From NCBI GenBank assembly GCA_002732675.1, contig NVRR01000138.1, positions 1 through 8,105 of the forward strand: a stretch of 8,105 nucleotides of DNA, in the 5' to 3' direction. Source of the DNA: Sneathiella sp. Lineage in GTDB: Bacteria; Pseudomonadota; Alphaproteobacteria; Sneathiellales; Sneathiellaceae. The notes beneath the pieces are model-generated. The model was not told the origin of the DNA and ran no database searches. It worked only from the letters and a program-made list of their open reading frames with translations. The position numbers and the translations under genes were made by a program. Positions 1 through 5,262 of the stretch are shown one piece after another; the first letter of the stretch is position 1, and each line of letters opens with the position of its first letter.

Positions 1-230
1 GTCACGATGGCGCCGTCAACGCCGTAGTCCTTATCGCGGGTGATGATGATATTAGGGCGGCCTGGCAGGATGCCGGGCAGGGACTGAAAGGTCTTGCGGC
101 CCATGATGATCGGCTTGCCCAGGGTTGTCTTCTTGAACCATTTCAGGTCATTGGACAGGCGCCAGGGCAGGCCATTATTGGCGCCAATGACATTATTTTC
201 GGCGGCGGCGACAATGGCAGACAGGATCAT
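1..230 (-). CDS. folA: Dihydrofolate reductase, 5' part (runs off left edge)
   Basis: This is the N-terminal 76 codons of dihydrofolate reductase, which reduces dihydrofolate to tetrahydrofolate with NADPH in the cytoplasm. The minus strand starts MILSAIVAAAENNVIG, then gives NNGLPWRLSNDLKWFK (residues 18-33), MGRKTFQSLPG (53-63) and LPGRPNIIITRD (65-76 minus the last few). These are the substrate-site and NADPH-site motifs of the family, and D28 sits where E. coli has the catalytic Asp27. The ATG at 228-230 is preceded by a purine-rich GGACAGAGAGA ribosome site lying in the 11-base gap after thyA. Order and spacing argue for one thyA-folA transcript, so that the dihydrofolate made by ThyA is recycled by the next gene product. 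The 3' half is outside the window, so integrity cannot be judged. Confidence 0.95.
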   Translation of the reverse strand, partial: MILSAIVAAAENNVIGANNGLPWRLSNDLKWFKKTTLGKPIIMGRKTFQSLPGILPGRPNIIITRDKDYGVDGAIV

Positions 231-241
231 TCTCTCTGTCC

Positions 242-1036
242 TTACACGGCGACTTTGGCGGGGATATGGGCGGCGGCCTCATAGCCGCTCAGTTCGAAAT
301 CATCATATGAGAAGGCGAAAATATCTTTGATATCCGGGTTGATCCGTAAAATCGGGAGCTTGCCCGGAATGCGGGAGAGTTGCAGCTCCGCCTGTTCCAC
401 ATGATTGCTATAGAGATGGGTATCGCCGAAACTATGGACAAATTCGCCGGGTTCCAGACCGCAAACCTGCGCCATCATTTGGGTGAGCAGCGCGTAGGAG
501 GCAATATTGAACGGCACGCCCAAAAACACGTCGGCGCTGCGCTGATAGAGCTGGCAGGAGAGTTTGCCGTCCGACACATAAAACTGGAACAGGCAATGGC
601 AGGGCGGCAGGGCCATGCTATCGACGTCGGCCGGGTTCCAGGCACTGACAATCAGCCGGCGGGAATTGGGATTGTTTTTGATTTGATCCACCAGATTGGA
701 AATCTGGTCAACGGATTTGCCGTCCGCCGCAGGCCAGGACCGCCACTGATATCCGTAAACCGGGCCAAGGTCGCCGTTCTCGTCGGCCCAGTCATCCCAG
801 ATGCGCACGCCGTTTTCCTGCAGATATTTGATATTGGTATCGCCCGCCAGAAACCAGAGCAGCTCATGGATGATGGATTTCAAATGCAGCTTCTTGGTCG
901 TCAGCATGGGGAAACCATCGGCCAGATCAAAGCGCATTTGATGGCCAAAAATACTATAGGTGCCAACCCCCGTCCGGTCAGGTTTGTAAACACCCGTGTC
1001 TTGTACGGTACGAAGAAGGTCCAGATATTGCTTCAT
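242..1036 (-). CDS. thyA: Thymidylate synthase
   Basis: ThyA methylates dUMP to dTMP using methylene-tetrahydrofolate, releasing dihydrofolate. The product is 264 residues, the same length as E. coli ThyA, and is complete. Visible active-site elements are R21 in the phosphate-binding loop ([10 protein letters not shown]), the R126-R127 pair, the nucleophile C146 in LPPCHC, R166 and D169 in QRSAD, N177 in [11 protein letters not shown], and H207/Y209 in GDTHLYSNH. The ATG at 1034-1036 directly follows an in-frame TGA (1037-1039), so no longer form is possible. Upstream, a GGGAC about 9 bases before the ATG is only a weak ribosome site. The gene is GC-rich like the core genes around it and heads the thyA-folA pair. 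I see no strong promoter in the upstream 120 bases. Confidence 0.98.
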   Translation of the reverse strand: MKQYLDLLRTVQDTGVYKPDRTGVGTYSIFGHQMRFDLADGFPMLTTKKLHLKSIIHELLWFLAGDTNIKYLQENGVRIWDDWADENGDLGPVYGYQWRSWPAADGKSVDQISNLVDQIKNNPNSRRLIVSAWNPADVDSMALPPCHCLFQFYVSDGKLSCQLYQRSADVFLGVPFNIASYALLTQMMAQVCGLEPGEFVHSFGDTHLYSNHVEQAELQLSRIPGKLPILRINPDIKDIFAFSYDDFELSGYEAAAHIPAKVAV

Positions 1037-1094
1037 TCAATGCGGTCCCGGGATAGGCGAAGAACAGATGCCATAGGATAAAACATTTCCCCCC

Positions 1095-1107
1095 CTGCTG
1101 TCAGCAG
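1095..1107. repeat. Short inverted repeat upstream of thyA
   Basis: CTGCTG and CAGCAG are separated by one T, about 60 bases upstream of the thyA start codon and inside its likely leader or promoter. On the thyA strand it is followed by a run of G. It could be an operator half-site pair or a small hairpin. At six bases per arm it may also be chance. Confidence 0.3.
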
Positions 1108-1160
1108 TAAATCCATCAGATATCAGGTGTGGCGGAAATGAGGGCTCGGTTCAGGGATTC

Positions 1161-1334
1161 TCAAAGCCGCCGACATCGAATATGATATGGGTCTAATTTA
1201 ATAACTCTGACTTGACCGGCCACACGACGTTTAACAGCTGCCACCCAATCAGGCGCAAGGCCTTTTGGCCGCGTCAAAGCGTATAGAGGCCGGTTGTTAA
1301 AGGTATCGCAGACGGATTTCCAGAGCTGCCTCAT
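1161..1334 (-). CDS. Doubtful small ORF, 57 codons
   Basis: A minus-strand ATG at 1332-1334 opens 57 codons ending in TGA at 1161-1163. The predicted peptide begins MRQLWKSVCDTF, contains RPKGLAPDWVAAVKRR in the middle and ends in a basic stretch. The composition (tryptophans, alternating hydrophobic and basic residues, few rare-looking stretches) is more protein-like than most random frames, but no strong ribosome site precedes it; GTGAG lies about 3-8 bases upstream of the ATG. I recognise no family. It could be a small real gene, the eroded 3' end of a longer gene whose upstream part is interrupted by a TAA (about 1362-1364), or chance. Confidence 0.25.
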   Translation of the reverse strand: MRQLWKSVCDTFNNRPLYALTRPKGLAPDWVAAVKRRVAGQVRVIKLDPYHIRCRRL

Positions 1335-1445
1335 TGGCTCACTTTTGACCCAGAGCGGGCATTACCGTTCAAGTAATAGAATGACAACTATGCGGACTTT
1401 GGTTGCTCTAATGGAGAACGTCCGAGTAGAGAGAGGGCGTCGTCC

Positions 1446-1637
1446 TCATAATTCTTGAACTTGCTTTGAAAGCCATTTCTCGGCTTCCGCACGGGTCTTG
1501 AACGTCACGTCCATGTTTCTTTCGTGTTTCTCTACACCGTCCGTCGCAACAAACGTATAGATTTCATAAAATACTGCTTCCGCGTCGTCAGAAGCCTTCA
1601 AGTTGGCCACCTTCATTATTTCATGCCGCTCTGTCAT
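1446..1637 (-). CDS. Small hypothetical protein, third gene of the small-gene cluster
   Basis: I do not recognise this family. From the ATG at 1635-1637 the product is 63 residues; a second ATG at 1614-1616 would give 56 residues starting MKVANLKASDDAEAVFYEIY. The second start has a slightly better GAGCGG upstream, the first has no evident ribosome site, so the start is open. The body is acidic and soluble, with an aromatic strand-like segment (VFYEIYTFVATDG) and an amphipathic C-terminal helix (KTRAEAEKWLSKQVQEL). There is no signal peptide or membrane segment. The frame continues upstream only through TTG-type starts inside the neighbouring gene, which I reject. It lies 65 bases after the stop of the preceding small gene on the same strand, so it is probably co-transcribed with it. 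Confidence 0.6.
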   Translation of the reverse strand: MTERHEIMKVANLKASDDAEAVFYEIYTFVATDGVEKHERNMDVTFKTRAEAEKWLSKQVQEL

Positions 1638-1702
1638 TTGTATTGAGTTTTCTATCTTTGAAAATTGTCGTAGGTAATTGGCGCGGGCTTCAGAGTTAAC
1701 GT

Positions 1703-1981
1703 TTAGTCCTGCATTCGCCCCAGCTTGTCGTATTTCTCGCGAAAACGCCAGTGCCGCCCAGAGCGCGACCAAACCACGTCATCACCCATTGTGAGCTTGT
1801 TGAACTCAGCTAGGACGCCCTTTGAGATTGCTAGGTTCCCGTTGTCGTTTTGATAGGTGAGCGATTTGTCTTTCTTCGTAAGCTGCCAAGCTGCATTTTC
1901 CTGATCCAACACTTTGCGTCGTGTGGTGTCATTTATCGTCTTCCAGAAACGGTTGAATAGATTCTTCTTTAAAGCCTTCAT
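1703..1981 (-). CDS. Small conserved hypothetical protein, possibly DUF6953-like
   Basis: This 92-residue protein has a C-terminal half that reads like a conserved small family: LDQENAAWQL (25-34), YQNDNGNLAISKGVLAEFNKL (43-63) and VVWSRSGRHWRFREKYD (69-85). I associate that pattern with DUF6953, from memory only. No catalytic residues are evident, and the function is unknown. The ATG at 1979-1981 has AGGGGC about 12 bases upstream. It starts 53 bases inside the end of the DUF2158-like gene, in another frame, so the two are probably translationally coupled. The long upstream extension of this frame runs antiparallel to no known domain and merely shadows the DUF2158-like gene, so I rejected it. 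Composition is AT-richer than the core genes, as expected for an accessory segment. Confidence 0.7.
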   Translation of the reverse strand: MKALKKNLFNRFWKTINDTTRRKVLDQENAAWQLTKKDKSLTYQNDNGNLAISKGVLAEFNKLTMGDDVVWSRSGRHWRFREKYDKLGRMQD

Positions 1982-2126
1982 GGTTATGTTTCGCCCCTGA
2001 AAACCATGTGCAATAATAAGTGGAGCTATCTGCGTGTCTGCTATTGGCCACCCTCTCGACAACCATTTTCGGACCACCGGCCTTAAGCTGCACAATTTCC
2101 CCCGGTTTGAATTTGTCGTTTGGCAT
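1929..2126 (-). CDS. YodC-like DUF2158 small protein
   Basis: The 65-residue product matches the DUF2158 (YodC) pattern: KFKPGEIVQLKAGGPKMVVE at residues 5-24, a variable loop, then the CTWFSG core (39-44) and a closing F-x-E-E-S-I segment (52-57). The family is a small beta-barrel-like protein of unknown function. I choose the ATG at 2124-2126 because GGGAG lies 7 bases upstream. The reading frame extends 25 codons further, but those residues (MGIYTIYTRTRWFF...) do not fit the family and have no ribosome site. It is the first of three small minus-strand genes, and a TA-rich palindrome lies 53 bases upstream of the start. The cysteine at 39 and histidines around 31, 47 and 49 could be ligands, but that is speculation. 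Confidence 0.85.
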   Translation of the reverse strand: MPNDKFKPGEIVQLKAGGPKMVVERVANSRHADSSTYYCTWFSGAKHNHEGFKEESIQPFLEDDK

Positions 2127-2178
2127 AAGATGCTCCCAATTTTTCTTTTCAATTGATACAAAAAACCACCTCGTTCGT

Positions 2179-2197
2179 GTATATATAGTGTATATAC
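2179..2197. promoter_or_regulatory. TA-rich palindrome, candidate operator
   Basis: GTATATATAGTGTATATAC is an inverted repeat with perfect 7-base arms (GTATATA and TATATAC) around a 5-base centre. It lies 53 bases upstream of the DUF2158-like start and 44 bases upstream of the divergent plus-strand ATG at 2241, so it could serve both. It overlaps the best -10 candidate for the minus-strand cluster. Such a placement is typical of a repressor site, but no regulator gene is visible in this window and an AT-rich dyad can arise by chance. Confidence 0.45.
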
Positions 2198-2216
2198 CCA
2201 AAAAATGCTACAGCAA
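2189..2216 (-). promoter_or_regulatory. Candidate promoter of the small-gene cluster
   Basis: On the minus strand TTGCTG (2211-2216) and TATACA (2189-2194) are separated by 16 bases, resembling a sigma-70 promoter with a weak -35. Transcription would begin about 55 bases before the DUF2158-like start codon. The palindrome at 2179-2197 overlaps the -10 element. Confidence 0.35.
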
Positions 2217-2240
2217 GTTGTGCCTTATTGCGGGGTCATA

Positions 2241-2516
2241 ATGAGTGACAAAACTCCCTCGCCAGTCATTGGCGTATTGAGCGAAATATTTGGCGGCTAT
2301 TACACGCACTCGAATATTGACCAGCTATTAACATATGCTGATGTGTGCAGTGCAAATTTGGTTGATGAATGACAGCTATGGGCCAGAAGTGCCAATGCGC
2401 GAAGCTATATCGTAGGCCCTAAAAGGGCTCGAAGTCGTCGTTCGATTCAAATTTTGCTAATGATCGCTCTTGGCACTAAACGGAACTTACCGCCAAATTT
2501 ATACAAACTATTTTAA
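2241..2516 (+). pseudogene. AbiJ N-terminal-like frame broken by an in-frame TGA
   Basis: An ATG at 2241, preceded by GCGGGG at a good distance, opens 43 codons ending at TGA 2370-2372. The translation contains VIGVLSEIFGGYYTHSNID (residues 9-27) and LLTYADV, which closely resembles the LSEI..GYYTH..ID.LF motif I know from N-terminal domains of AbiJ-type abortive-infection proteins. Beyond the TGA the same frame stays open for 47 more codons to a TAA at 2514-2516 (QLWARSANARSYIVGPKRAR...), but this part no longer looks like the family. AbiJ-like N-terminal domains are usually followed by an effector domain, and none is present. The simplest reading is a decayed fragment of a defence gene; a genuine 43-residue peptide is less likely. 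The family assignment rests on memory of the motif. Confidence 0.4.
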
Positions 2517-2590
2517 TGTCTGGCGAGGTGGGGAAAGCGGACCGTGCGATTTAGCGGTGTCTTTTCGGGCTAGATTATGAGGTCAAGTTT

Positions 2591-2615
2591 CGGGTATTTC
2601 AGTCCAAATATCCCG
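2591..2615. repeat. Imperfect inverted repeat
   Basis: CGGGTATTT (2591-2599) and AAATATCCCG (2606-2615) can pair with one bulged base across a 6-base centre. It sits between the broken plus-strand frame and the end of the DUF1491 gene. On neither strand is it followed by a T-run, so it is not a classic terminator. It may be an operator or a relic. Confidence 0.35.
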
Positions 2616-2639
2616 TATAATACATTGAAAAATATTATA

Positions 2640-2665
2640 AAAATAATTAACCGGTTAATTATTTT
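2640..2665 (-). terminator. 26-bp perfect palindrome at the end of the tag operon, possible terminator
   Basis: The left half AAAATAATTAACC (2640-2652) is the exact reverse complement of the right half (2653-2665), with no spacer. The outermost bases overlap the TAA stop of the DUF1491 gene (2664-2666). Reading in the gene's direction, the dyad is followed by a T-rich run, so it could act as an AT-rich terminator hairpin for the five-gene operon. The weak stem and lack of a loop make this uncertain. A protein-binding site or a remnant of an insertion boundary are alternatives. Confidence 0.4.
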
Positions 2666-3002
2666 ACTCTATTTTCTCGTCCAGAAACGGACGGCCGTCG
2701 CGGTCTTCGATTTCCAGAACCCAGAGATCGGAATCGAATTTGATCTGTTTTTCGATATAGGCATCGGCATCGGCCTCATTGATCCAGTCGGCGCCGGTGG
2801 CGCGGCGCCACTGGCGGGAGCCATCTTCAAAATTGGTGGTCGGCGCGAAGACCATGCAGCCGGGGCCGAGCCGGTTGACTTTGATCAGGACAATGCCCGC
2901 CGTGTCATCGCCGCGGCGCACGACCATGACCGGGACATTATGGCCCGCGCATTTACGGATATGGGCCTTGACCCAGATCTCGGCTTTCAGGCGTGGTTGC
3001 AT
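2664..3002 (-). CDS. DUF1491 family protein
   Basis: This 112-residue protein matches the DUF1491 pattern I know from Alphaproteobacteria. It starts PRLKAEIWVKAHIRKC (3-18), has the VVRRGDDTAGIVLIKVN strand pair (27-43), QWRRATGADWINEADADAYI (64-83), and ends with the characteristic DSDLWVLEIEDRDGRPFLDE (90-109). The function is unknown; it is a soluble cytoplasmic protein with no membrane or signal segment. The ATG at 3000-3002 has GAGGGG about 7 bases upstream, and that ribosome site overlaps the TAG stop of the preceding 67-residue gene, indicating co-translation. It is the last gene of the VOC-MBL-tag operon. Confidence 0.92.
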   Translation of the reverse strand: MQPRLKAEIWVKAHIRKCAGHNVPVMVVRRGDDTAGIVLIKVNRLGPGCMVFAPTTNFEDGSRQWRRATGADWINEADADAYIEKQIKFDSDLWVLEIEDRDGRPFLDEKIE

Positions 3003-3013
3003 TATCGGCCCCT

Positions 3014-3217
3014 CTATCTCGCTTGCAGGCGGGCAATGAGAATTTCATCGCGGAGCCGCAGCAGACGATTGCGCCCGTGAATATCGTCATTATCCTCGAA
3101 CGCGGTGGCGGCCTTTTCTAAAAACGGAACCGCCTCCTCACCATATTTGGCCATATAATGCTGCGCCACATTGCTGGTGAGATCGTGGATCTCGCGGATT
3201 TCCATCTCCGCCGTCAT
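3014..3217 (-). CDS. Small hypothetical protein coupled to tag (67 aa)
   Basis: I do not recognise a named family. The sequence (MTAEMEIREIHDLTSNV..., then AVPFLEKAATAFEDNDDIHG and NRLLRLRDEILIARLQ) predicts an all-helical, charged, soluble protein with no cysteines. Its ATG (3215-3217) overlaps the tag stop codon as ATGA, and a GGGAGG lies further upstream than usual, about 13 bases. An internal ATG at residue 5 is an alternative start. Because its stop also contains the ribosome site of the DUF1491 gene, it is firmly embedded in the operon, which is the main reason to treat it as real. A helper role next to Tag or DUF1491 is only inference from position. Confidence 0.8.
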   Translation of the reverse strand: MTAEMEIREIHDLTSNVAQHYMAKYGEEAVPFLEKAATAFEDNDDIHGRNRLLRLRDEILIARLQAR

Positions 3218-3786
3218 GCGCGCTTTTGCACCTCCCGATGGCGGGGACAGCTGACCACATGATCGTTGATCATGCCGACGGCCTGCATAAAGGCATAGAC
3301 AATGGTTGGGCCGACAAATTTAAAGCCGCGGGTTTTCAAATCCTTCGAGATGGCTTTGCTCAAATCCGTCTCCGCCGGGACTTCCGACATGGCGCTCCAG
3401 CTATTCTGCAAGGGCTTGCCGCCCAGATAGTTCCAGAGCAGGTCGGAGAAACCGTCCTCTTTCTCCTCGATCTCCAGAAATAACTGCGCGCCGGTAATGG
3501 TGCCGAGGATTTTGGACCGATTGCGGACAATGCCCGCGTCCTGCATCAATGCCTCAACCTTCTTCTCGTCATAGCGGGCGATGATCTCTGGGTTGAAGCC
3601 ATCGAAGGCGGCAATAAAATTTTCGCGTTTGCGCAGGATCGTGATCCAGGACAGCCCGGCCTGAAATCCGTCCAAAATCAGTTTCTCATAAAGCGCCCGG
3701 CTGTCATAGATCGGCACGCCCCATTCTTCGTCATGATAGGCCTTGTAAAACGGGTCATCGCCATACCAGCTGCAGCCGTCCGTCAT
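3214..3786 (-). CDS. tag: DNA-3-methyladenine glycosylase I
   Basis: Tag removes 3-methyladenine from alkylated DNA, leaving an abasic site for base-excision repair. The 190 residues (E. coli Tag has 187) align end to end. The zinc ligands are present: C5, H18 (AYHDEEWG), H176 and C180 (NDHVVSC). The helix-hairpin segment QAGLSWITILRKRENF (42-57) and GFKFVGPTIVYAFMQAVG (154-171) are intact. The residue matching E. coli Glu38, in the base-binding pocket, is D39 here, a conservative change. The ATG at 3784-3786 overlaps the TGA of the MBL-fold gene (ATGA), and AAGGAG lies 7 bases upstream. It is the only gene of the operon with a well-established function and gives the operon a DNA-alkylation-repair flavour. 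I see no Ada-type operator. Confidence 0.96.
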   Translation of the reverse strand: MTDGCSWYGDDPFYKAYHDEEWGVPIYDSRALYEKLILDGFQAGLSWITILRKRENFIAAFDGFNPEIIARYDEKKVEALMQDAGIVRNRSKILGTITGAQLFLEIEEKEDGFSDLLWNYLGGKPLQNSWSAMSEVPAETDLSKAISKDLKTRGFKFVGPTIVYAFMQAVGMINDHVVSCPRHREVQKRA

Positions 3787-4526
3787 GCAAATACTCCTTG
3801 GTGATCATGGGCGCGTAACCAGTCTTCTATCAGGGTGGTAAAATGCTTGCCATCAAAACTTGGAAAATGACCGCCATGCACCACCCGCGGCGACAATACC
3901 CGGAGCCGCTCCATGGAGCGACGATAGTCGTCAATGTCCGAATGATAGACGTCTTCCACCAGCGGCCCGTTATAAACCGTATCGCCTGAGAACAGGATCC
4001 CCGTGGTATGTTCATAGAGCGCCAGCCCGCCCGGAGAGTGGCCGGGCAGATGCAGCACATGAAGCTGTCGGTCGCCCAAATCAACCACATCGCCATCCTC
4101 CAGATAGCCGGTTACCGGCGCCGCTTTCACCGCGTAAGTCGATGACGCATAGGGCTTTGGTGGTAATTGTTCAAAAATCGCGTCCGTCGCGTAGTCCGCG
4201 GCCAGCGTATTCTCCCGCGTTGGACGCTCGAAAATATCGGCTTCGGCGCGATGGGCGAGGCGGGTCTCAAACTCATGATGGCAGCCGATATGATCGAAAT
4301 GACTATGGCTGGCAACGGCGGTCAGCGGCTTTTCGGTCACCAGCGGCACGTGGGCGCGCAGGCTGACCACGCCCATGCCGCTATCAATCAGCACATCGCG
4401 GTTCCGGCCGCGAATATGCCAGATATTGCAGCGATAAAACGGCTTGATATGCGGCTCGTCAATGAGGGTGATATCCTCCCCCAGCCGTCGAACCCGATAC
4501 CAGTCTTTGGCAGCTGTGCGAATCAT
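3783..4526 (-). CDS. Metallo-beta-lactamase-fold hydrolase
   Basis: This is a glyoxalase II/lactonase-like member of the MBL superfamily, about 247 residues. From the start I choose, it shows the dinuclear metal motif HSHFDH (H74, H76, D78, H79), the third histidine in HLPGHSPGG (H163), the bridging aspartate in LFSGDTVYNG (D182), and a final histidine in VVHGGHFPSF (H217 or H220). The substrate cannot be read from sequence; a thioester, lactone or similar small ester is typical. The ATG at 4524-4526 is preferred because AGGAAA, overlapping the upstream VOC stop codon, precedes it. The frame extends to an ATG at 4557-4559, inside the upstream gene, with no ribosome site. Its stop overlaps the start of tag, so translation is coupled. 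Pairing with a VOC protein resembles a glyoxalase I/II pair, but this is inference. Confidence 0.92.
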   Translation of the reverse strand: MIRTAAKDWYRVRRLGEDITLIDEPHIKPFYRCNIWHIRGRNRDVLIDSGMGVVSLRAHVPLVTEKPLTAVASHSHFDHIGCHHEFETRLAHRAEADIFERPTRENTLAADYATDAIFEQLPPKPYASSTYAVKAAPVTGYLEDGDVVDLGDRQLHVLHLPGHSPGGLALYEHTTGILFSGDTVYNGPLVEDVYHSDIDDYRRSMERLRVLSPRVVHGGHFPSFDGKHFTTLIEDWLRAHDHQGVFA

Positions 4527-4540
4527 CGAATGCAAATTTC

Positions 4541-4912
4541 CTATTCCGGATCGAAGCACACAGCTTCAATCTTATTGCCATCAGGATCAAGCACAAATGC
4601 GGCGTAATAATGCGCCTCATAGTCGCGTTTGCCGGGACCGCCGTTATCGGTGCCGCCACTGACCAGCGCCGCCGCATGAAACTTGTGAATGGCCGCCCGG
4701 TTCGGCGCCCGGAACGCCCAGTGACAGCCTTGGGAATTGCCGGTATCCGCCTGCTCTGTCAGCCAGAAGAGCGGGTTTTCCCGGGACGGGCCATAGGCGA
4801 ATACCTCCCCGTAATCCGCGACTTTCATAAGACCGATGGTCGGCAAAACCGCGTCATAAAACGCCTTGGATTTCTCCCGATCGGTAATGCCGATAGAGAC
4901 ATGGTCAAGCAT
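4541..4912 (-). CDS. VOC (glyoxalase/bleomycin-resistance) family protein
   Basis: The 123-residue product has a single vicinal-oxygen-chelate unit with two beta-alpha-beta-beta-beta modules. Likely metal ligands are H4 (MLDHVSIGI), H64 (GCHWAFRAP) and E116 (DPDGNKIEAVCF), the normal spacing for metal-binding VOC enzymes. The ending DPDGNKIEAV is a family signature. The reaction is unknown: candidates are glyoxalase-like isomerisation, thiol transfer, or ring-cleavage chemistry. The start at 4910-4912 is well fixed by AGGAGGGAG just upstream; the frame extends about 65 codons more, but that part is AT-rich and unlike the family. It is the first gene of the five-gene operon, with a 14-base gap before the MBL gene. 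Confidence 0.92.
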   Translation of the reverse strand: MLDHVSIGITDREKSKAFYDAVLPTIGLMKVADYGEVFAYGPSRENPLFWLTEQADTGNSQGCHWAFRAPNRAAIHKFHAAALVSGGTDNGGPGKRDYEAHYYAAFVLDPDGNKIEAVCFDPE

Positions 4913-5262
4913 ATCGCTCCCTCCTGTTAATATGTTCTTGTTTTGTTCCATTAAGCTATCTATACTCGCGCCAATTTGCAAGATGCTTTTGAACTTTTTT
5001 CGATAAATTTCCCCGCAACCAAAAATCGAATTGAGGATGTTCGTGCGCAAACAATTATGGCTGACGAGCGAGCGCGTCGGTATACTGCTCACTCTCGCCA
5101 AAACCATGATGCTCGCCTCCGTCGTCCGGCTTTCTGCAGGAGCGGCTGGGGATTGTGGTGCAGGGGTGAGGGAGAAATGACTTAGGATTTTCTTCTCAAA
5201 TTAGTTGTTTAGATATATAGTTTATCATTGTATTAGGAGAATTTTCTTGTGAAGGTAAGTTA
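4913..5262. other. 350-base divergent intergenic region
   Basis: This lies between the minus-strand VOC operon and the plus-strand 325-residue gene, so both promoters should be here. For the minus direction I see a TTGCAA (4976-4981) with only a poor -10 17 bases on; for the plus direction a TATAGT near 5217 with a weak -35. The middle (about 5040-5180) is GC-rich and has 47-codon and 69-codon plus-strand frames without family resemblance or proper ribosome sites. It may be a remnant of an older gene, with an AT-rich flank on each side. Confidence 0.5.

Larger units (their letters stand above)
1037..1445. other. 409-base gap upstream of thyA, no convincing gene
   Basis: This stretch separates thyA from the small-gene cluster to its right. 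It should carry the thyA promoter on its left side, but I cannot point to clear -35/-10 boxes. It contains a short dyad (CTGCTG-T-CAGCAG, 1095-1107), a doubtful 57-codon minus-strand ORF (1161-1334, listed separately), and two short stretches, near 1339-1366 and 1391-1432, that look like pieces of a dispersed intergenic motif. No RNA gene or CRISPR repeat is visible. Confidence 0.5.
2127..2663. other. 537-base AT-rich stretch with a broken AbiJ-like frame and palindromes
   Basis: No intact gene of ordinary size is present here. From left to right it holds the presumed promoter and TA-rich palindrome of the small-gene cluster (2179-2216), a plus-strand 43-codon frame with AbiJ-like sequence and its continuation past an in-frame TGA (2241-2516), a GC-flanked inverted repeat (2591-2615), an A/T-rich run and a 26-bp perfect palindrome (2640-2665). 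The base composition is clearly lower in GC than thyA or the tag operon. Confidence 0.6.

Noticed and set aside
380..1081. Long plus-strand open frame of 233 codons across thyA
   Set aside because: It is antisense to the complete, motif-rich thyA gene and shows no family resemblance. Long antisense frames are common in GC-rich genes.
1703..2161. 152-codon version of the small minus-strand gene
   Set aside because: The first 60 codons shadow the DUF2158-like gene in another frame and have no ribosome site. The family-like sequence begins near 1981.
2241..2516. Reading the in-frame TGA as selenocysteine or tryptophan
   Set aside because: No SECIS-like hairpin stands out after the TGA, all other genes use TGA as a stop (for example tag and the MBL gene), and the sequence after it does not continue the family.
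3860..4366. Plus-strand 168-codon frame inside the MBL-fold gene
   Set aside because: Low-complexity Arg/Pro/Ala translation, antisense to a gene with all metal-binding motifs.
4541..5107. 188-codon version of the VOC gene
   Set aside because: AGGAGGGAG directly before the ATG at 4910-4912 fixes the start, and the extra N-terminal residues are unlike VOC proteins.
5037..5180. 47-codon plus-strand frame starting FVRKQLWL after the ATG
   Set aside because: GAGG lies directly against the ATG with no spacing, and there is no family resemblance. Kept only as a note in the intergenic description.
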